From contig CAJNDS010002107.1 of the NCBI GenBank assembly GCA_905221605.1, positions 573,386-637,385 of the forward strand: DNA of 64,000 bases, written 5' to 3'. The stretch is from Symbiodinium natans. Taxonomy: Eukaryota > Sar > Dinophyceae > Suessiales > Symbiodiniaceae. Made by a program: the position numbers and the translations under genes. Positions 53,172-64,000 of the stretch are shown here, piece after piece. How positions within the stretch are numbered: the stretch's first letter is position 1; every line of letters begins with the position of its first letter. The notes beneath the pieces were generated by a model. It saw only the letters and a program-made list of their open reading frames with translations. It did no database searches and was not told where the DNA came from.

Positions 53172-54097
53172 CGCACGTTTTATAAAGTCTCAGAAGTAGA
53201 TCTCGTGACGTCGCTCAAGGTCATATGTATTCGCAGACATTCCACTCCAAATATACTTGACCATTTGTGTTTGTAATACTCGCAATGGCTCGCATTCCAG
53301 TAGCTGGCACAGGGGGGTCTTTTCTTTTGCCTCTATACTTTCACATGATTCATACGACTTTTCGCAGGAGTTCTTCTGAATTTGCTCGAATTCGTATTAA
53401 GTTTGGCTCTGTTACCTTGTTTTTCCCTAATAAACTGTTTCCTTGGTTGTCCCTATGAAAAGCCTCTATCTTTGTATTTTAATAGGGTCCTCTATATGTT
53501 TCCACAGGATTCCCATTTGTGTCCATGCATGTTTCATTATTTTTGCTTAATATGGTGTCCATTCATATTTTTAATATGGTTTCCATTCATATGTGCTCAT
53601 GCTGAGAAAGAGTCACGGTAGGGTTTACAGAGGCATAAATGTATGAAAAAGGGTAGATCTTTGGGGGGGGGGGGGGGGGTAGCATTTATATTTATGTTTT
53701 TGTTTTTTGCACAAATAAAATACCGGGCAACAATAAAATACTAATTCAAGCCCGGGGAGCACATTAATTTCTCCATTTAATATTAAATCCTTTCCAAGCT
53801 CATATTGTTACTAGCATATTTATTTAGTGAATACTCTTCGTCCAGCATTTTACTACCTTAATATCGTATGAAAGTAGTTGATTGAATGGTGGATAAGTGA
53901 ATAGGTGAGAGAGAAATTAATGCGTGACCAAATGTCCCAAAGGTAGAAAAGTAGAAAAGATTGCTTTTGAAAATGTCTCATATACATATGTATATATATA
54001 TATATGTATACAGTATACACATATACATATATACATATACTATATTCCCCAAACAGTGCTTGCACAATGGGGTTCTTACGTTCAGAGTAAAGGAATT
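53172..54097. other. AT-rich non-coding DNA
   Basis: No gene supported; a G17-18 run lies at 53664-53682 and TA-rich repeats at 53985-54045. Confidence 0.4.
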
Positions 54098-54415
54098 GGT
54101 TGCCGACCGCAACGGCGCACGCGGCGGTGGGGCGGGGCCTTCGTTTCGATGCTCCCGCTGTGGTTTCGCGCGAATTCCGTTGCGTTTCGATGCTCCCGCT
54201 GTGGTTTCGCGCGAACTCCGTTGCATTTCGATGCTCCCGCTGTGGTTTCGCGCGAATCTCGTGGCCTTTTCAGGCCTCTTCTTGGGGGGTCACTTAGGTT
54301 GCCGACCGCAACGGCGCACGCGGTGGGGCGGGGCCTTGGTTTCGACGCTCCCGCTGTGGTTTCACGCGAATTCCGTTGCGTTTCGATGCTCCCGCTGTGG
54401 TTTCGCGCGAACCCC
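54098..54415. repeat. 41-bp minisatellite, blocks 1 and 2
   Basis: Two blocks start with the same leader GGTTGCCGACCGCAACGGCG (54098 and 54297), followed by copies of a 41-bp unit beginning TTTCGATGCTCCCGCTGTGG at 54144, 54185 and 54226. Block 1 ends with a GGCCTTTTCAGGCCTCTTCT phrase. Confidence 0.9.
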
Positions 54416-54619
54416 TAATACTATCTTAGACTACTATTTGTTGTATGTAGTTAAAAATTGTCGGCGTTGGACAAATTTTGTGGGCAAAAAATAGTCTATT
54501 ATTTTAGGCGTGCAAGTCTATTTAGACTATTTGTTGGGGGAATATCTTGTTTTTTGGCGTCCCAAAAAGCAGTTGCAAAATATCTTGTTTTTTTGGGCCG
54601 CAAAACAGCCTATTTTTAC

Positions 54620-54869
54620 CGGTTCGCAACTCGAAATTTCGAGTAAACTTCGGGAAACGACAACTCGAAATTTCGAACAAACTTCGGGTCGGCGGAAGAT
54701 GACGATCTTAACAGGCGAAGATATTTCTTCAGATCTTTCTGGTGTTTTGCATTAATCTTAACAGGAAAAGGTAGTTCTTTTCAGGTTTTTTCACTGATGA
54801 TGATGATGAGGATGATGATGATGATGATGGTGATGATGACTATTCATAGGGTCATAAATAACCTTGTTC

Positions 54870-54904
<35 letters not shown>

Positions 54905-55600
54905 GCTGCTGCTGCTGCTGTTGTTGTTCTGTGCTCGCTCATCACCAATTCGTTCCTCCTCGCGGTTCTGGTTGCTCGCGAACTTCTCCGCGCCCTCCTT
55001 GATGTCGGCCACCGCCTGCTTGAGGGACTCTGCCATTCGTTTTTTCTTCGTCCACCACCACCACAGCCTTCTTCATGGCAGCTGCCGGTCGCTTTCGAAG
55101 CCACCGTATCCACGGCACACAGGGCTGCTTGCTGGCCAGGGATGCACCACGATCCTCCTCCTGGCCACAAAGAATACATGCAGGGCTGAATGAACGTGGT
55201 GCAGTTCTCTTCTTCCGTCACAAACAGCTCTCATGAGATGCACCACAGAACGCCAAACCATGCGCGAAAAAACCGATTCGGACCCTGCAGTTTACTCGAA
55301 TTTCTTCGAAATTTCGAGTCGGTAACTCGAAGTTTACTCGAAGTTTCCTCGAAGTTTAAGTATTGCAACTCGAAGTTTCACTCGAAGTTTCGAAGTGACA
55401 ACTCGAAGTTTAAAAATGGACATGTTTCAAAAACCTAGGGTTTTTGCACATCGCAACTCGAAATTTCGAGTTTCGAGCCATCAAACTTCGAGTAAACTTC
55501 GAGTAAACTTCGACTTGCGAAACTCGAAATTTCGAAGAAACTTCGACCAAACTTCGACTTGCAAACTCGAAACTTCGAAGAAATTTAGACCAAACTTCGA
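54620..55600. repeat. Field of ACTCGAAATTTCGAGT-like palindromic words
   Basis: Two clusters (54625-54690 and 55300-55600) are made of loosely repeated AACTCGAA, ATTTCGAG, AACTTCGA words, many of them self-complementary. They surround the small minus-strand gene at 54791-55036. No regular period is apparent. Confidence 0.6.
54791..55036 (-). CDS. Small protein with helical head and Asn/Ser/His homopolymer tail
   Basis: ATG at 55036 opens 81 codons. Residues 1-36 are helical and charged (MAESLKQAVADIKEGAEKFA, then SNQNREEERIGDERAQ) and look like normal protein. The rest follows the microsatellites on this strand: Asn/Ser run from (AAC/AGC)n and His run from (CAT)n. The upstream sequence keeps a basic open frame (KKKR before the Met), so this may be an internal part of a larger exon. 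Low-complexity tails of this kind are often disordered. No family named. Confidence 0.4.
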
Positions 55601-55716
55601 GGCCCGACTGCAAAAATCCATGAAAAGAATCGATTGCCGAACTCGAGTTGTGGAAGCAAAACGAATAAATTCCGAATCGATAAACAAAAAACATCGATTG
55701 CCGGACTCGAATTTTA

Positions 55717-56310
55717 GGTTGCCGACCGCAACGGCGCACGCGGTGGGGTGGGGCCTTCGTGTCGACGCTCCCGCTGTGGTTTCGCGCGAATTCCGTTGCG
55801 TTTCGACGCTCCCGCTGTGGTTTCGCGCGAATTCCGTTGCACTTCGATGCTCCCGCTGTGGTTTCGCGCGAGGCTTCTTCTGGGGGGGCCATGGTTTCGA
55901 CGCTCCCGCTGTGGTTTCGCACGAATTTCGTTGCGTTTCGATGCTCCCGCTGTGGTTTCGCGCGCATTCCGTTGCATTTCGATGCTCCCGCTGTGGTTTC
56001 GCGCGAATTCCGGCCTCTCGTGGCCTCTTCAGGCCTCTTCTGGGGGGGCCACTTAGGTTGCCGGCCGCAACGGCGCACGCGGTGGGGCGGGGCCTTCGTT
56101 TCGATGCTCCCGCTGTGGTTTCGCGCGCATTCCGTTGCATTTCGATGTTCCCGCTGTGGTTTCGCGCTCCGGCCTCTCGTGGCCTCTTCAGGCCTCTTCT
56201 GGGGGGGCCACTTAGTAATTAGGTTGCCGACCGCAACGGCGCACGCGGTGGGGCAGGGCCTTCGTTTCGATGCTCCCGCTGTGGTTTCGCACGAATTCCG
56301 TTGCGTTTCG
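55717..56310. repeat. 41-bp minisatellite, blocks 3 to 5
   Basis: Leaders occur at 55717, 56056 and 56222, each followed by one to five 41-bp units and ending in CCTCTTCAGGCCTCTTCTGG, then a G-run and CCACTTA. One unit is replaced by the G-run phrase in the middle of block 3 (55871). Because 41 is not a multiple of 3 and no unit contains a stop in any of the six frames, all frames stay open; the Cys/Phe/Arg and Arg/Gln/His-rich products are not evidence of a gene. Confidence 0.9.
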
Positions 56311-59300
56311 ACCAGGAAGGGTGTGCGGTAAGACCACCTGGGGGCAGGATCAATAAAAACACAGGGTTTAGGGGGGGTTTAGGGTTTAGGGTCAACCCTG
56401 CGGCTGGGTGCCGGGGGTTAGTATTATGGGGTAGCGATTTTGGGCCGGGCTTCAGCATCATGAGCATCAGCTGGGTCTTTTGGCCCCCAAGTTCCACACG
56501 CGTGCAAAGCCGAATCCCCCAGTGGTTGGCCACAGGCCTTTTTGACCCCAAGTTCCAGACGCAAAGCAGGCCTTTTTGACCCCAAGTTCCAGACGCAAAG
56601 CAGAATCCCCCAGTGGTTGGCGTCTTTTTGACCCCCAAGGGAATTCGGCCCCCCACGAACTTTTGTAGTTTTTGTCCCCGGGAGTGTCGGTGCTCTTCTG
56701 GCCTTCTTTGGCCTTTTCTGGCCCTCCTCACTGTTTGGGGTCTATGCCATACTATGCCGGCATAATATTTATATGTATGCATACGTTTCCTTGTAGATCT
56801 GTAGGCAGTACTTGTTCTCTGTCATTATTTAAGTGACAGGTGCTTCTCAGTGTTGTGACCCGAGGTGGCCGAGGCCGAGCTTTTGGTGGATGATGTCAAG
56901 ACTTCTGCACCAAAAACTGACGTAGCGAGTTGACAGACCGCTTGCTGCGTAGTGCCGATACGATCTGCAGCGATATCTGCAGCTTCAGCCATTCTGATGA
57001 CTCAGAGTGCTCAATGGAAGACTCAAGGGCCCTCCTGTGGCCCAACAGGTTGCCCCAGTCACTTGACAGTGGGGGCTGGAACCGCGTGCACTTGATGTCG
57101 TCAGTACAGTAGCCTAAGATTTCGGAGGCAAAGCCCTGAACTGGGACAGCTCGGAATGCACGACATAAGAGCTCGTGGCGTCAGCGGCTCAAGCGCATGT
57201 TTGGCTCCTCAAGCGATCACAAGTGGTATGTTTCAGAAGCCACTAGGTCGTGTGACATAGTCGTTGATCGACGTGGGCGGCACAAGCTGCTTCGGACCAG
57301 GACTGTGCGCAGATGCTGTCGCATGCTCAGGCTTCACACGTTCAAACCAAGGGCTGCCCCGGTCCACCAGGCACAGGCATCACAAACTTGTATCCGGCAC
57401 TAACGACGACTTGCTCTGGGCCTGATCAGCATTTGCAACGCCGACTTACCTTGCCAGTTTGTTTGGATATCGATGTGCCAGCGTAGCGTAGGCAGTGTCG
57501 GCGAGCACTCGTGGAAGTACATTCAGCTTCCTCTCTCTTGTCGTCACAGTGTCTACATCCGCACGTCTCATGGGGACTCTTTTCTGTACATGCTGTGTAC
57601 ATGTGTGGGAGACACTACAGCTGGGAAGGCGGGGGCGGGGCTGGCGCTGCCTCCGCCTCCCCAATCCTCCGCATCAAATTAAAAGTAGCTAAGGCTAAGG
57701 TACTAGCTGCATTGACACGTTCGTTTCCATCGACTCAGCTTTCTCGGTCGTACAAGAGCAAGCCCGAAATGGAGGCAGATGGAGAACATGCGCGTCTGGC
57801 TGGACCATTCTAAGCTGCAGGTTCCCGCCGCGTTCTTGTCAATGAGTCCCATGATGGCCAGTGCTACCTGAATCACGTAACACGCTTCCCAAGACTGTTG
57901 TCTACGATTTTCTACGCATCCTGACGAACAACACTACATGCCCACCAGGGCCGCTAGGGTGCTGCCATGTGCTGTTCTATAAAGTCCGTGTTTTCCAGAC
58001 ACCCTTAGAATGCCTTAGCATAATAAGTAGTTGCATCGGGGCCTTCAACATTCACATGGCACCAAGGGACCGCGACTGTGGGGGTTATACCTCGCAGTGA
58101 TGTTGTATTTTCAGCAGGCCACTATACAAGGCGGGAGTGATGATTTCATTTACCTGGCTGCAGTCTCCATGTCCTCCGTGTCCCATAGCCTCCTTGTCGG
58201 CTGCCGAGCAAACCTATGCGAGACATGAACCCTAAGGAACCTATGCAGTGGCCAGCTGCAACGCGGTTGCGCTCCGCCTCGTGACGGTGGAATTGACATT
58301 GCAAGATGCCTACCACAATCTCCCCAAGTTATCCCCCACTTTGGCAATTGGAGGGAGGCAGGGTCACGGGTCCTGATGTGCCAATATCCCTCTCCATTTT
58401 TGGGTTTGTTCAGCTGGTTGGCCTTGAAGCTCAGGTTAAATGGCTGGCAGGACCCTCGACGCATGAAAATCCATGTTCCTTTCTCGCCTGTGTGTCCTGA
58501 CGTTGGTCAACCATGTGAGATGCCGGAGTTGCGAAGTCTCGTAGCGATCACAGATCCCAGGGACGTCAGGCATTGGCAGCTCCATTTTCCAGCCCCCCTA
58601 TAGTCCTAACATGCTGGGGATCCCAAGTCTGCGATATGCCCTGCGCACAACTCTGTGTGCCAACACACTGGCTTTTTGCAAAGACAGCTGCCGGCCATAT
58701 TGGCGTTCACCTAAAGGTCCGCGTCCGGGGATCTATTGGGATGGATCCTTGTCTAAAGATAGCCGCGCGAAAGTCCTGCGATGGGCCCGCGCGCACAGCC
58801 CGCTGGCTTCCCTACAAGCTGCCGGGGCATTGGCACCTCTGCTTTCTGGGTAGAGCACCCCGGGAGCGTCCTAAATCACGCGGAATGGCCGCGAACCGGC
58901 TGAAACTGCCAAAGCTTGAAAAAGCGCAGCCTTAAGCGCCAATTAAGCGCGGCGCTTCTTCGAAGCACAAAGGGGATGATCCTGGCTACAAATAAGATAC
59001 GTAAGCCATCAGAAATTCCAGGAAACCATTGTTTACTCCAACGTTGAACCACCGGCCGCATATCACCGTATATCGAAATTCAGGATCCCAGGACGAAAGT
59101 GTCGCATGCGAGTGCGAGCCTCGGCCAGTCTGGAGTGCGTGAGGGTAATGCAAAAGTTACAAAAGGCCATTGTCTTCCACGTTATATAAAGCAGACAGTT
59201 CATGGCAAGTTTAGGGCTAGAGGTCTGCAAAAAGCTGGCGAAAGAAACCACCAAAGACTTCGTGCAATTCGCGGAAGTTCTGATGTTATGCTCTGCGTGT

Positions 59301-59647
59301 GGTTGCTGATAGGATGATATAACGATATAGGTCCCGCGAAAATTCGTGAAAGTATCATGTGACTGACGGCTCTGCGATGCGGCTGCGTCCTGCAAAGAGC
59401 TAGTTGAAAACCGATTGAATTTGTTTGCTCTCCATGCCTTGCCGCTACAGTGCAGTGCGCGTATCTAGCAGTCACCTATTGCATCCCTGTCTCGCGGGCA
59501 TTCGCAGGCCTTCGCTAATGACTTCGAGGCGCGTCTTGTCAGCGTTGTCCAAGGGGAACTTGTTCTTTGGTTTTTTGGACTGACCTGCCGATACATTGTT
59601 ACATCATTGATCTCATGCGATCACTTCCGCAAATGTTCTACCGCCCC
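56311..59647. other. Non-coding DNA, no gene supported
   Basis: TTTAGGG-like words lie at 56365-56392, and a 38-base phrase around TTTTTGACCCCAAGTTCCAG is duplicated at 56539 and 56573. From 56.9 kb on only chance frames are visible. Confidence 0.3.
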
Positions 59648-59908
59648 AAGCTGCCATTCCCACGCCGGAACAGAACGGGGCTGATCCAAGCCCCTGCAGC
59701 CCCTGCGTCGCGCATCGATTGGGGAGGGCAAGCAAGTCTTGGCATGTCCTTGGAGTTCATATTCTGCTGCAAATGCGGCGCAGCATGTGCAGGATGTTGC
59801 CAGGTGGATCACGACATGCTGTCTAGTGTCATGCCAAGTGGGCCTTTCAGCGGTGCCGTGCAGTTTCAGCCAGGACGCTGCGTCCATTGTGCCGCTGCGC
59901 ACGTTCGT
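59648..59908. repeat. Segmental duplication, copy 1
   Basis: The 261 bases match 60470-60730 with four differences that I can count. On the plus strand the frame reads a Cys-rich phrase (CCKCGAACAGCCQVDHDM) that is open in both copies; the minus strand is open too. It could be a duplicated exon. Weaker similarity continues at 59950-60080 against 60835-61015. Confidence 0.85.
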
Positions 59909-60469
59909 TCACAAATGGCTCTGATCCCTCGGGTAACACGGCGGCGACATCGTTGACACTGCTTGTGTTCATGCCAGCTGTCCAATCGGCTGAATGTTTT
60001 AATTGCTGAACCTTCCTGCGCCATCATGCGCAACCATATCTCGTTATTGATGGAGTTGACCTTCAGCGCGGCTTCTAGACGGCGGCAGCGCCTTGGCCCA
60101 GGAGCGAGATTTGGTCACTAAGCCCTAAGAAAACAGAGCACTCAAAGCTGAGCGCAGTGTGGCACTTTACCTGCGGGACTCTCTTTCGAGCTTTCAGGTC
60201 TCTCTGCAGGTTCTCGTTGAAATCCTCTGAGAGGGCTTCTGGGCGTCTTGTCGAGGCTCTTTGAGCCCCTCTTGGGGCCTTTAGGGCCTTCAGGTACCAG
60301 GAGACTTCAAAGAGTTGGCTGAGTAAGGCAAGACGTCTCACGCTTGGGCTTGAAAGCCAAACTCTCACGCTGCCCAGAGTTTCTGAATAAGCTCCACCTA
60401 CATGACTCCCGCTTCCTACTCCTTCTAATGGCTCTTTGTCTGGTTACGAAAGTGCTCTTCGACCACCTG

Positions 60470-60730
60470 AAGCTGCCATTCCCACGCCGGAACAGAACGG
60501 TGCTAATCCAAGCCCCTGCAGCCCCTGCGTCGCGCATCGATTGGGGAGGGCAAGCAAGTCTTGGCATGTCCTTGGAGTTCATGTTCTGCTGCAAATGTGG
60601 CGCAGCATGTGCAGGATGTTGCCAGGTGGATCACGACATGCTGTCTAGTGTCATGCCAAGTGGGCCTTTCAGCGGTGCCGTGCAGTTTCAGCCAGGACGC
60701 TGCGTCCATTGTGCCGCTGCGCACGTTCGT
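60470..60730. repeat. Segmental duplication, copy 2
   Basis: Partner of 59648-59908, same orientation, offset 822 bases. Confidence 0.85.
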
Positions 60731-60912
60731 CCACACACAGTTCTCGCGCGTCCTGCTGTGTTTACATGACACCTGCTCCTCGGAGTCAAAGAGGGCAAGT
60801 TGCAATCCTTGATGCAAATAAATGGCAGGGAACCACGCCGACGACGGCGTTGACGATGCTGCTGTTTGTGTTCATTCAAGTTGTCCAAGCAGCGGAATGA
60901 AATATTCGAATC

Positions 60913-61299
60913 GTGTCCCGCGCCATCGTGTACAACCATGTCTCTTTTTTGGTGGACTTGACATTGGAGCCTCTACGAGAGCGCTTGTCCCGAGCAGAAG
61001 GGCTTCTAGACGGCACCACTTTGGCCAAGGCCTGCGATGTGGTCGCCAAGCCAACAGGAGATAATCAATGCAAAGCTGCACGCAGTAGGGCAATTGACGC
61101 AACCCTTGCAAGAGACGATTGGATGGCAAAGATTTGCCTGGCGTCAGATTCCGCTCGAGCACGAACGGCACGCCGTGCAAGAGTCCATGTCAAAGCTATG
61201 TCGCCTGCTGAATACCTGGACGCCTTCCAGGGCAGCCCGGTGTCCGTCCGCACACGGGAGCATCTGCAGCCGCAGGCCTGTGTTGGGGAGGGGAAGTAA
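60913..61299 (+). CDS. Candidate coding stretch after the duplication, uncertain
   Basis: One frame reads AIVYNHVSFLVDLTLEPLRE and RLSRAEGLLDGTTLAKACDV; the overlapping +1 frame at 61037 reads KLHAVGQLTQPLQETIGWQR. Both are protein-like, so an exon boundary or frameshift may separate them near 61030. The first phrase has a degenerate counterpart in copy 1 (around 60020-60060). No family is recognised. Confidence 0.27.
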   Translation: MSRAIVYNHVSFLVDLTLEPLRERLSRAEGLLDGTTLAKACDVVAKPTGDNQCKAARSRAIDATLARDDWMAKICLASDSARARTARRARVHVKAMSPAEYLDAFQGSPVSVRTREHLQPQACVGEGK

Positions 61300-64000
61300 G
61301 CCTGCAAAACTCAGATTGCGCAGAGCGCCGGCGGACAAGTGAGAATTTTAGAATTCATTGGTGCCCAGAGGTTGGTCGCTAGCTTTCCGTTTTGTGCGCA
61401 AGCGCAGAGAGATCTGAGATGCTACTTGTTCTCGGTGCCGGTAAATCACTCGAAGCCCAACGCAGTCGGATCCTAGCTGCAAGAGGTATTGGTTTGGGAG
61501 GGTCTGGCGAAGGCATGCTACAGGGCACTCCGTAGTTTCAGCACGAGGTGCTAGTTCGCGTTAATGCTGCATGGGCTTGGTGTGTTGAGGGCTGTGCAGG
61601 TGCCCAAAGCGAGCACCATTCTGACAACACCATTCTGACAACTATAAGTTCCATGCGCAGTCGAAAAGGTAATTGCACTGCGTCAAGGCGGCAAAGCATC
61701 GTGCTCTTGCTCCGCAGATCTCCGCAGCTTTCCTCCCATTCCTCCCATCCGAGCTCTCGCGCCCCCTTCCGGGTGATCGCATGCAGGCCTGACTCTCTTT
61801 GCTGGCATTCCCTGTACTAGATTCGGGCATGGACTGCGCAGGTGTCGACAGCATGATTCTTTTCACAAACCCTGTGGCCGTAGCATCGTGCCCTCACAGT
61901 CAAATCGAACCTCGTCCTCTACCCCGATTAGCCCCATCTACGCCCCCGCCAGTGTCCCTATACTCCCTCCTGTCAAGATGGAACATCGAGGCCACGGGCA
62001 TAACTGAATCAGTCTGGGGCCTCGGAGGGCATGTCAGATAAGGCCGCGAAGGCTTACGGCAGCTGAAAGGCAGTGGGCCGGGCTGGCAGAGAATTCAGAG
62101 ACTTAGCTGTCAATGTTGGTGGCTGCGCGGAGGCAGATGCCCCGTATGCCCTATAGGCCTTGATGTCCCAAGCGACAGGGTGGCTGCATCTTGGCGGGCG
62201 ATGCCTTCCTTCAGAGATAGCACTGCGTTAGTTCAGCGGCAGCTCGGAACAAGCTCAAAACAGTGTTCTGTGGCTCCCCGTAGTGGCTACTCGCCTGGTT
62301 GGCAAGATGCCAGCGATGGCGCAGGCGGCACCAGTTTGTTCTTGCAGTATAGCATCTCAAACTTGAAGATTGTGCAGTTGGCGAAGGACAGTCAAGACCG
62401 CCACCACATGGGTTGTTCTCTTGGTCTTTCAGACGGGGCTCTTCTCGCAACACGCTCAGAGTGGAGTGCATTCAATTTGCTCAATTTGGGCAGGTGGTCG
62501 GGGTTAGTGACTGGGGCGCAGCTTGTGTCATGACTTGTCACCCGCCCACCTGATCTTGAAGAGCTCGTGCACTGCTCTTGCTGCTGCCCGTGGATGGACA
62601 CTACGTACGAGAAAGCTTTCTCATGGAACGAGTTCAGGCAGAATAGCAGAGAGAAGCAAAAGGTTCTCTCTGGTAGGAGTATTGCTTGCGGTCTCGCCCG
62701 GCTCTGCGTGAAGCACTTGTTGTTGCACCTGTGTTCTTTTGTGAGGCTGTTTCTTTGAGAGCGTCATCATCTTCGATGATGCAAAGTCTACATCTTCCTC
62801 TCGGCTCTGTGTCTGTTGTGTCACCCCTGTCAAGCGAGTCAGCTCTGCGATGGCTCGGGCAGGTGGTACTTCAACAGCACAGTTCCCAGTGAGATATGCC
62901 AGGACAGGCAGGAGCAGCACCTCCAGGCGCTCAACATCCCGTGAGCCAGCTCTAGAAGTAGCCCTGATCCAGGCCGTAAGGTCCGTGAGCAGCGCATCAT
63001 GTGATGGACGACGTTAGAGTTTGAGCTTCTGATGTCCAGCGTGCAGTGCTGGATGGTCCTGACGTCTCAACCCAGTATCAGCCTCGGGGACCCCGAGCCT
63101 GAAGAGACCGACATCGGTACTGTGGGCGCTCTAAGTGTCTAAGTTCAACGTTTTCAACAATGACTCAATACAAGTCTTCCTGGGTCGTGTTTGGGCTTCC
63201 CCAACTTCGTGCTTTCTCCAAGGCCAGGCTGTAGTTTGCTCCTCACCGCGGCATGGAATCAACAGCAAACCCCGGGTGATAAGCTTGGGTGCTTGGGAGG
63301 CGTTGGGAGTCACGATTGACCTGCAGGGGTACCGTGCCGTGCCATGCCTGGTCGTGCACACGAGCTTGGTGAGCCTGACGGTGCCTCACAGGACCAACAT
63401 CAACCGGCACAGACTACATAGTGTTACATCCATCCATATCTCACGCTCCGCAAGCCAAAGCGGCTGTGAAATGCGGATGTGGTGCAGCAAACACAGTGCC
63501 TGTTACAAGCATGTCGGCTTCGTGGACGTCGCCCTATTGAAAGGCCCTATTGCCCCTGTAACTTTGGATGCTGCGCGTTGGCTCCTGAAGCTGAGTGGGC
63601 TGTGGAGAACCAGTGAGGCAGAAGTCAAGCTGGCTTTTGTCAAGTCATCCTTTCGATGATTGCTCCTTGCCGGCGATGCCTCATGCATCCCTTACTGCAT
63701 TGATCTGCACACTGCTGCTGACGATTGACTATCTTCAGCATGGAGATAGGCAAACGAGCAGTAGGCTATCATTTGTATTGAGCCCGCCCCTAGGGCCCTA
63801 GGGAGCGCAATTTTCCATTGCAGGGGGCTCCCTGAGACTGCGATGCAGGCTGGACCCTACAGGCACATGCACGTCTCTGCCCTGACCGTGCGGTGCTGAG
63901 CCAACTGAGCCGGCTTCTCCGTTTCATCGAAAGACGCCTGCAGAACAGAGCGCTTCCCCTCTCGCAGCTCTCGCCACGCCTGGCTTGCAGACGAGGGTGC
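61300..64000. other. Non-coding DNA, no gene supported
   Basis: A 174-codon frame at 63135-63659 begins with GTG and has no recognisable domain; I do not annotate it. A loose inverted repeat (GGGAGCGCAA / TTGC...GCTCCC) lies at about 63800-63832. Confidence 0.3.

Noticed and set aside
54797-55193. Plus-strand frames with Met, Val, Leu or Ala runs
   Set aside because: They are shadows of the microsatellites in the minus-strand candidate.
1-64000. tRNA and rRNA genes
   Set aside because: I looked for T-arm-like GGTTCRA phrases with matching acceptor stems and for conserved rRNA words; none was convincing by eye. A covariance-model scan would be decisive.

Overview
The window looks like nuclear DNA of a eukaryotic protist, most likely a dinoflagellate, with one foreign AT-rich block at its left end. 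Evidence for the host call: TTTAGGG-type repeats; exons scattered singly in long non-coding stretches; introns that can be read as GC-AG as well as GT-AG; Thr/Ser-repeat exons multiplied in tandem; and very abundant simple repeats. None of this is a phylogenetic test, so the host call is moderate.

Left block (1 to about 5.3 kb, AT-rich): a compact viral-style gene cluster. Two small plus-strand genes and the end of a third converge on an intact 1270-residue protein-primed family B DNA polymerase of the Polinton/Maverick and polinton-like virus type. Behind it on the same strand is a small Cys-rich gene. Both minus-strand genes share a GC-rich leader just before the start codon, and gene ends carry AT-rich hairpins with a common core. 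The cluster is bordered on the right by inverted repeats and a telomere-type repeat (5355-5406). A mixed AT-rich zone follows to about 7.19 kb, with a TIR-bounded minisatellite and a frameshifted exon ending in a CaaX box. No integrase, capsid or packaging gene is visible, so the rest of the element would lie left of the window, or the joint could be an assembly chimera.

Host part (7.19-64 kb): mostly non-coding DNA with low-complexity tracts. Three loci are well supported. A Thr/Ser-rich multi-exon gene (about 32.7-38.0 kb) has 33-nt exons that were amplified by a five-fold 820-bp tandem array. A TIR-like domain gene (44.68-45.37 kb) has a 72-bp GT-AG intron. A secreted pectinacetylesterase/Notum-family hydrolase (47.57-48.81 kb) keeps its catalytic residues. 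Further single exons (12.9, 14.7, 16.1, 19.8, 24.5, 29.1, 30.5 and 41.4 kb) are supported by open frame, residue make-up and splice signals, but their genes cannot be assembled by eye.

Repeats and fold-backs: a CAG/CTG palindrome (30.0 kb), a 36-bp direct repeat bounding two hairpins (39.5 kb), a degenerate ATR trinucleotide field (50 kb), A/T-rich hairpin repeats (51.2-52.7 kb), a 150-bp perfect-arm hairpin (53.0 kb), a 41-bp minisatellite open in all frames (54.1 and 55.7 kb), and a 261-bp recent duplication (59.6 and 60.5 kb).
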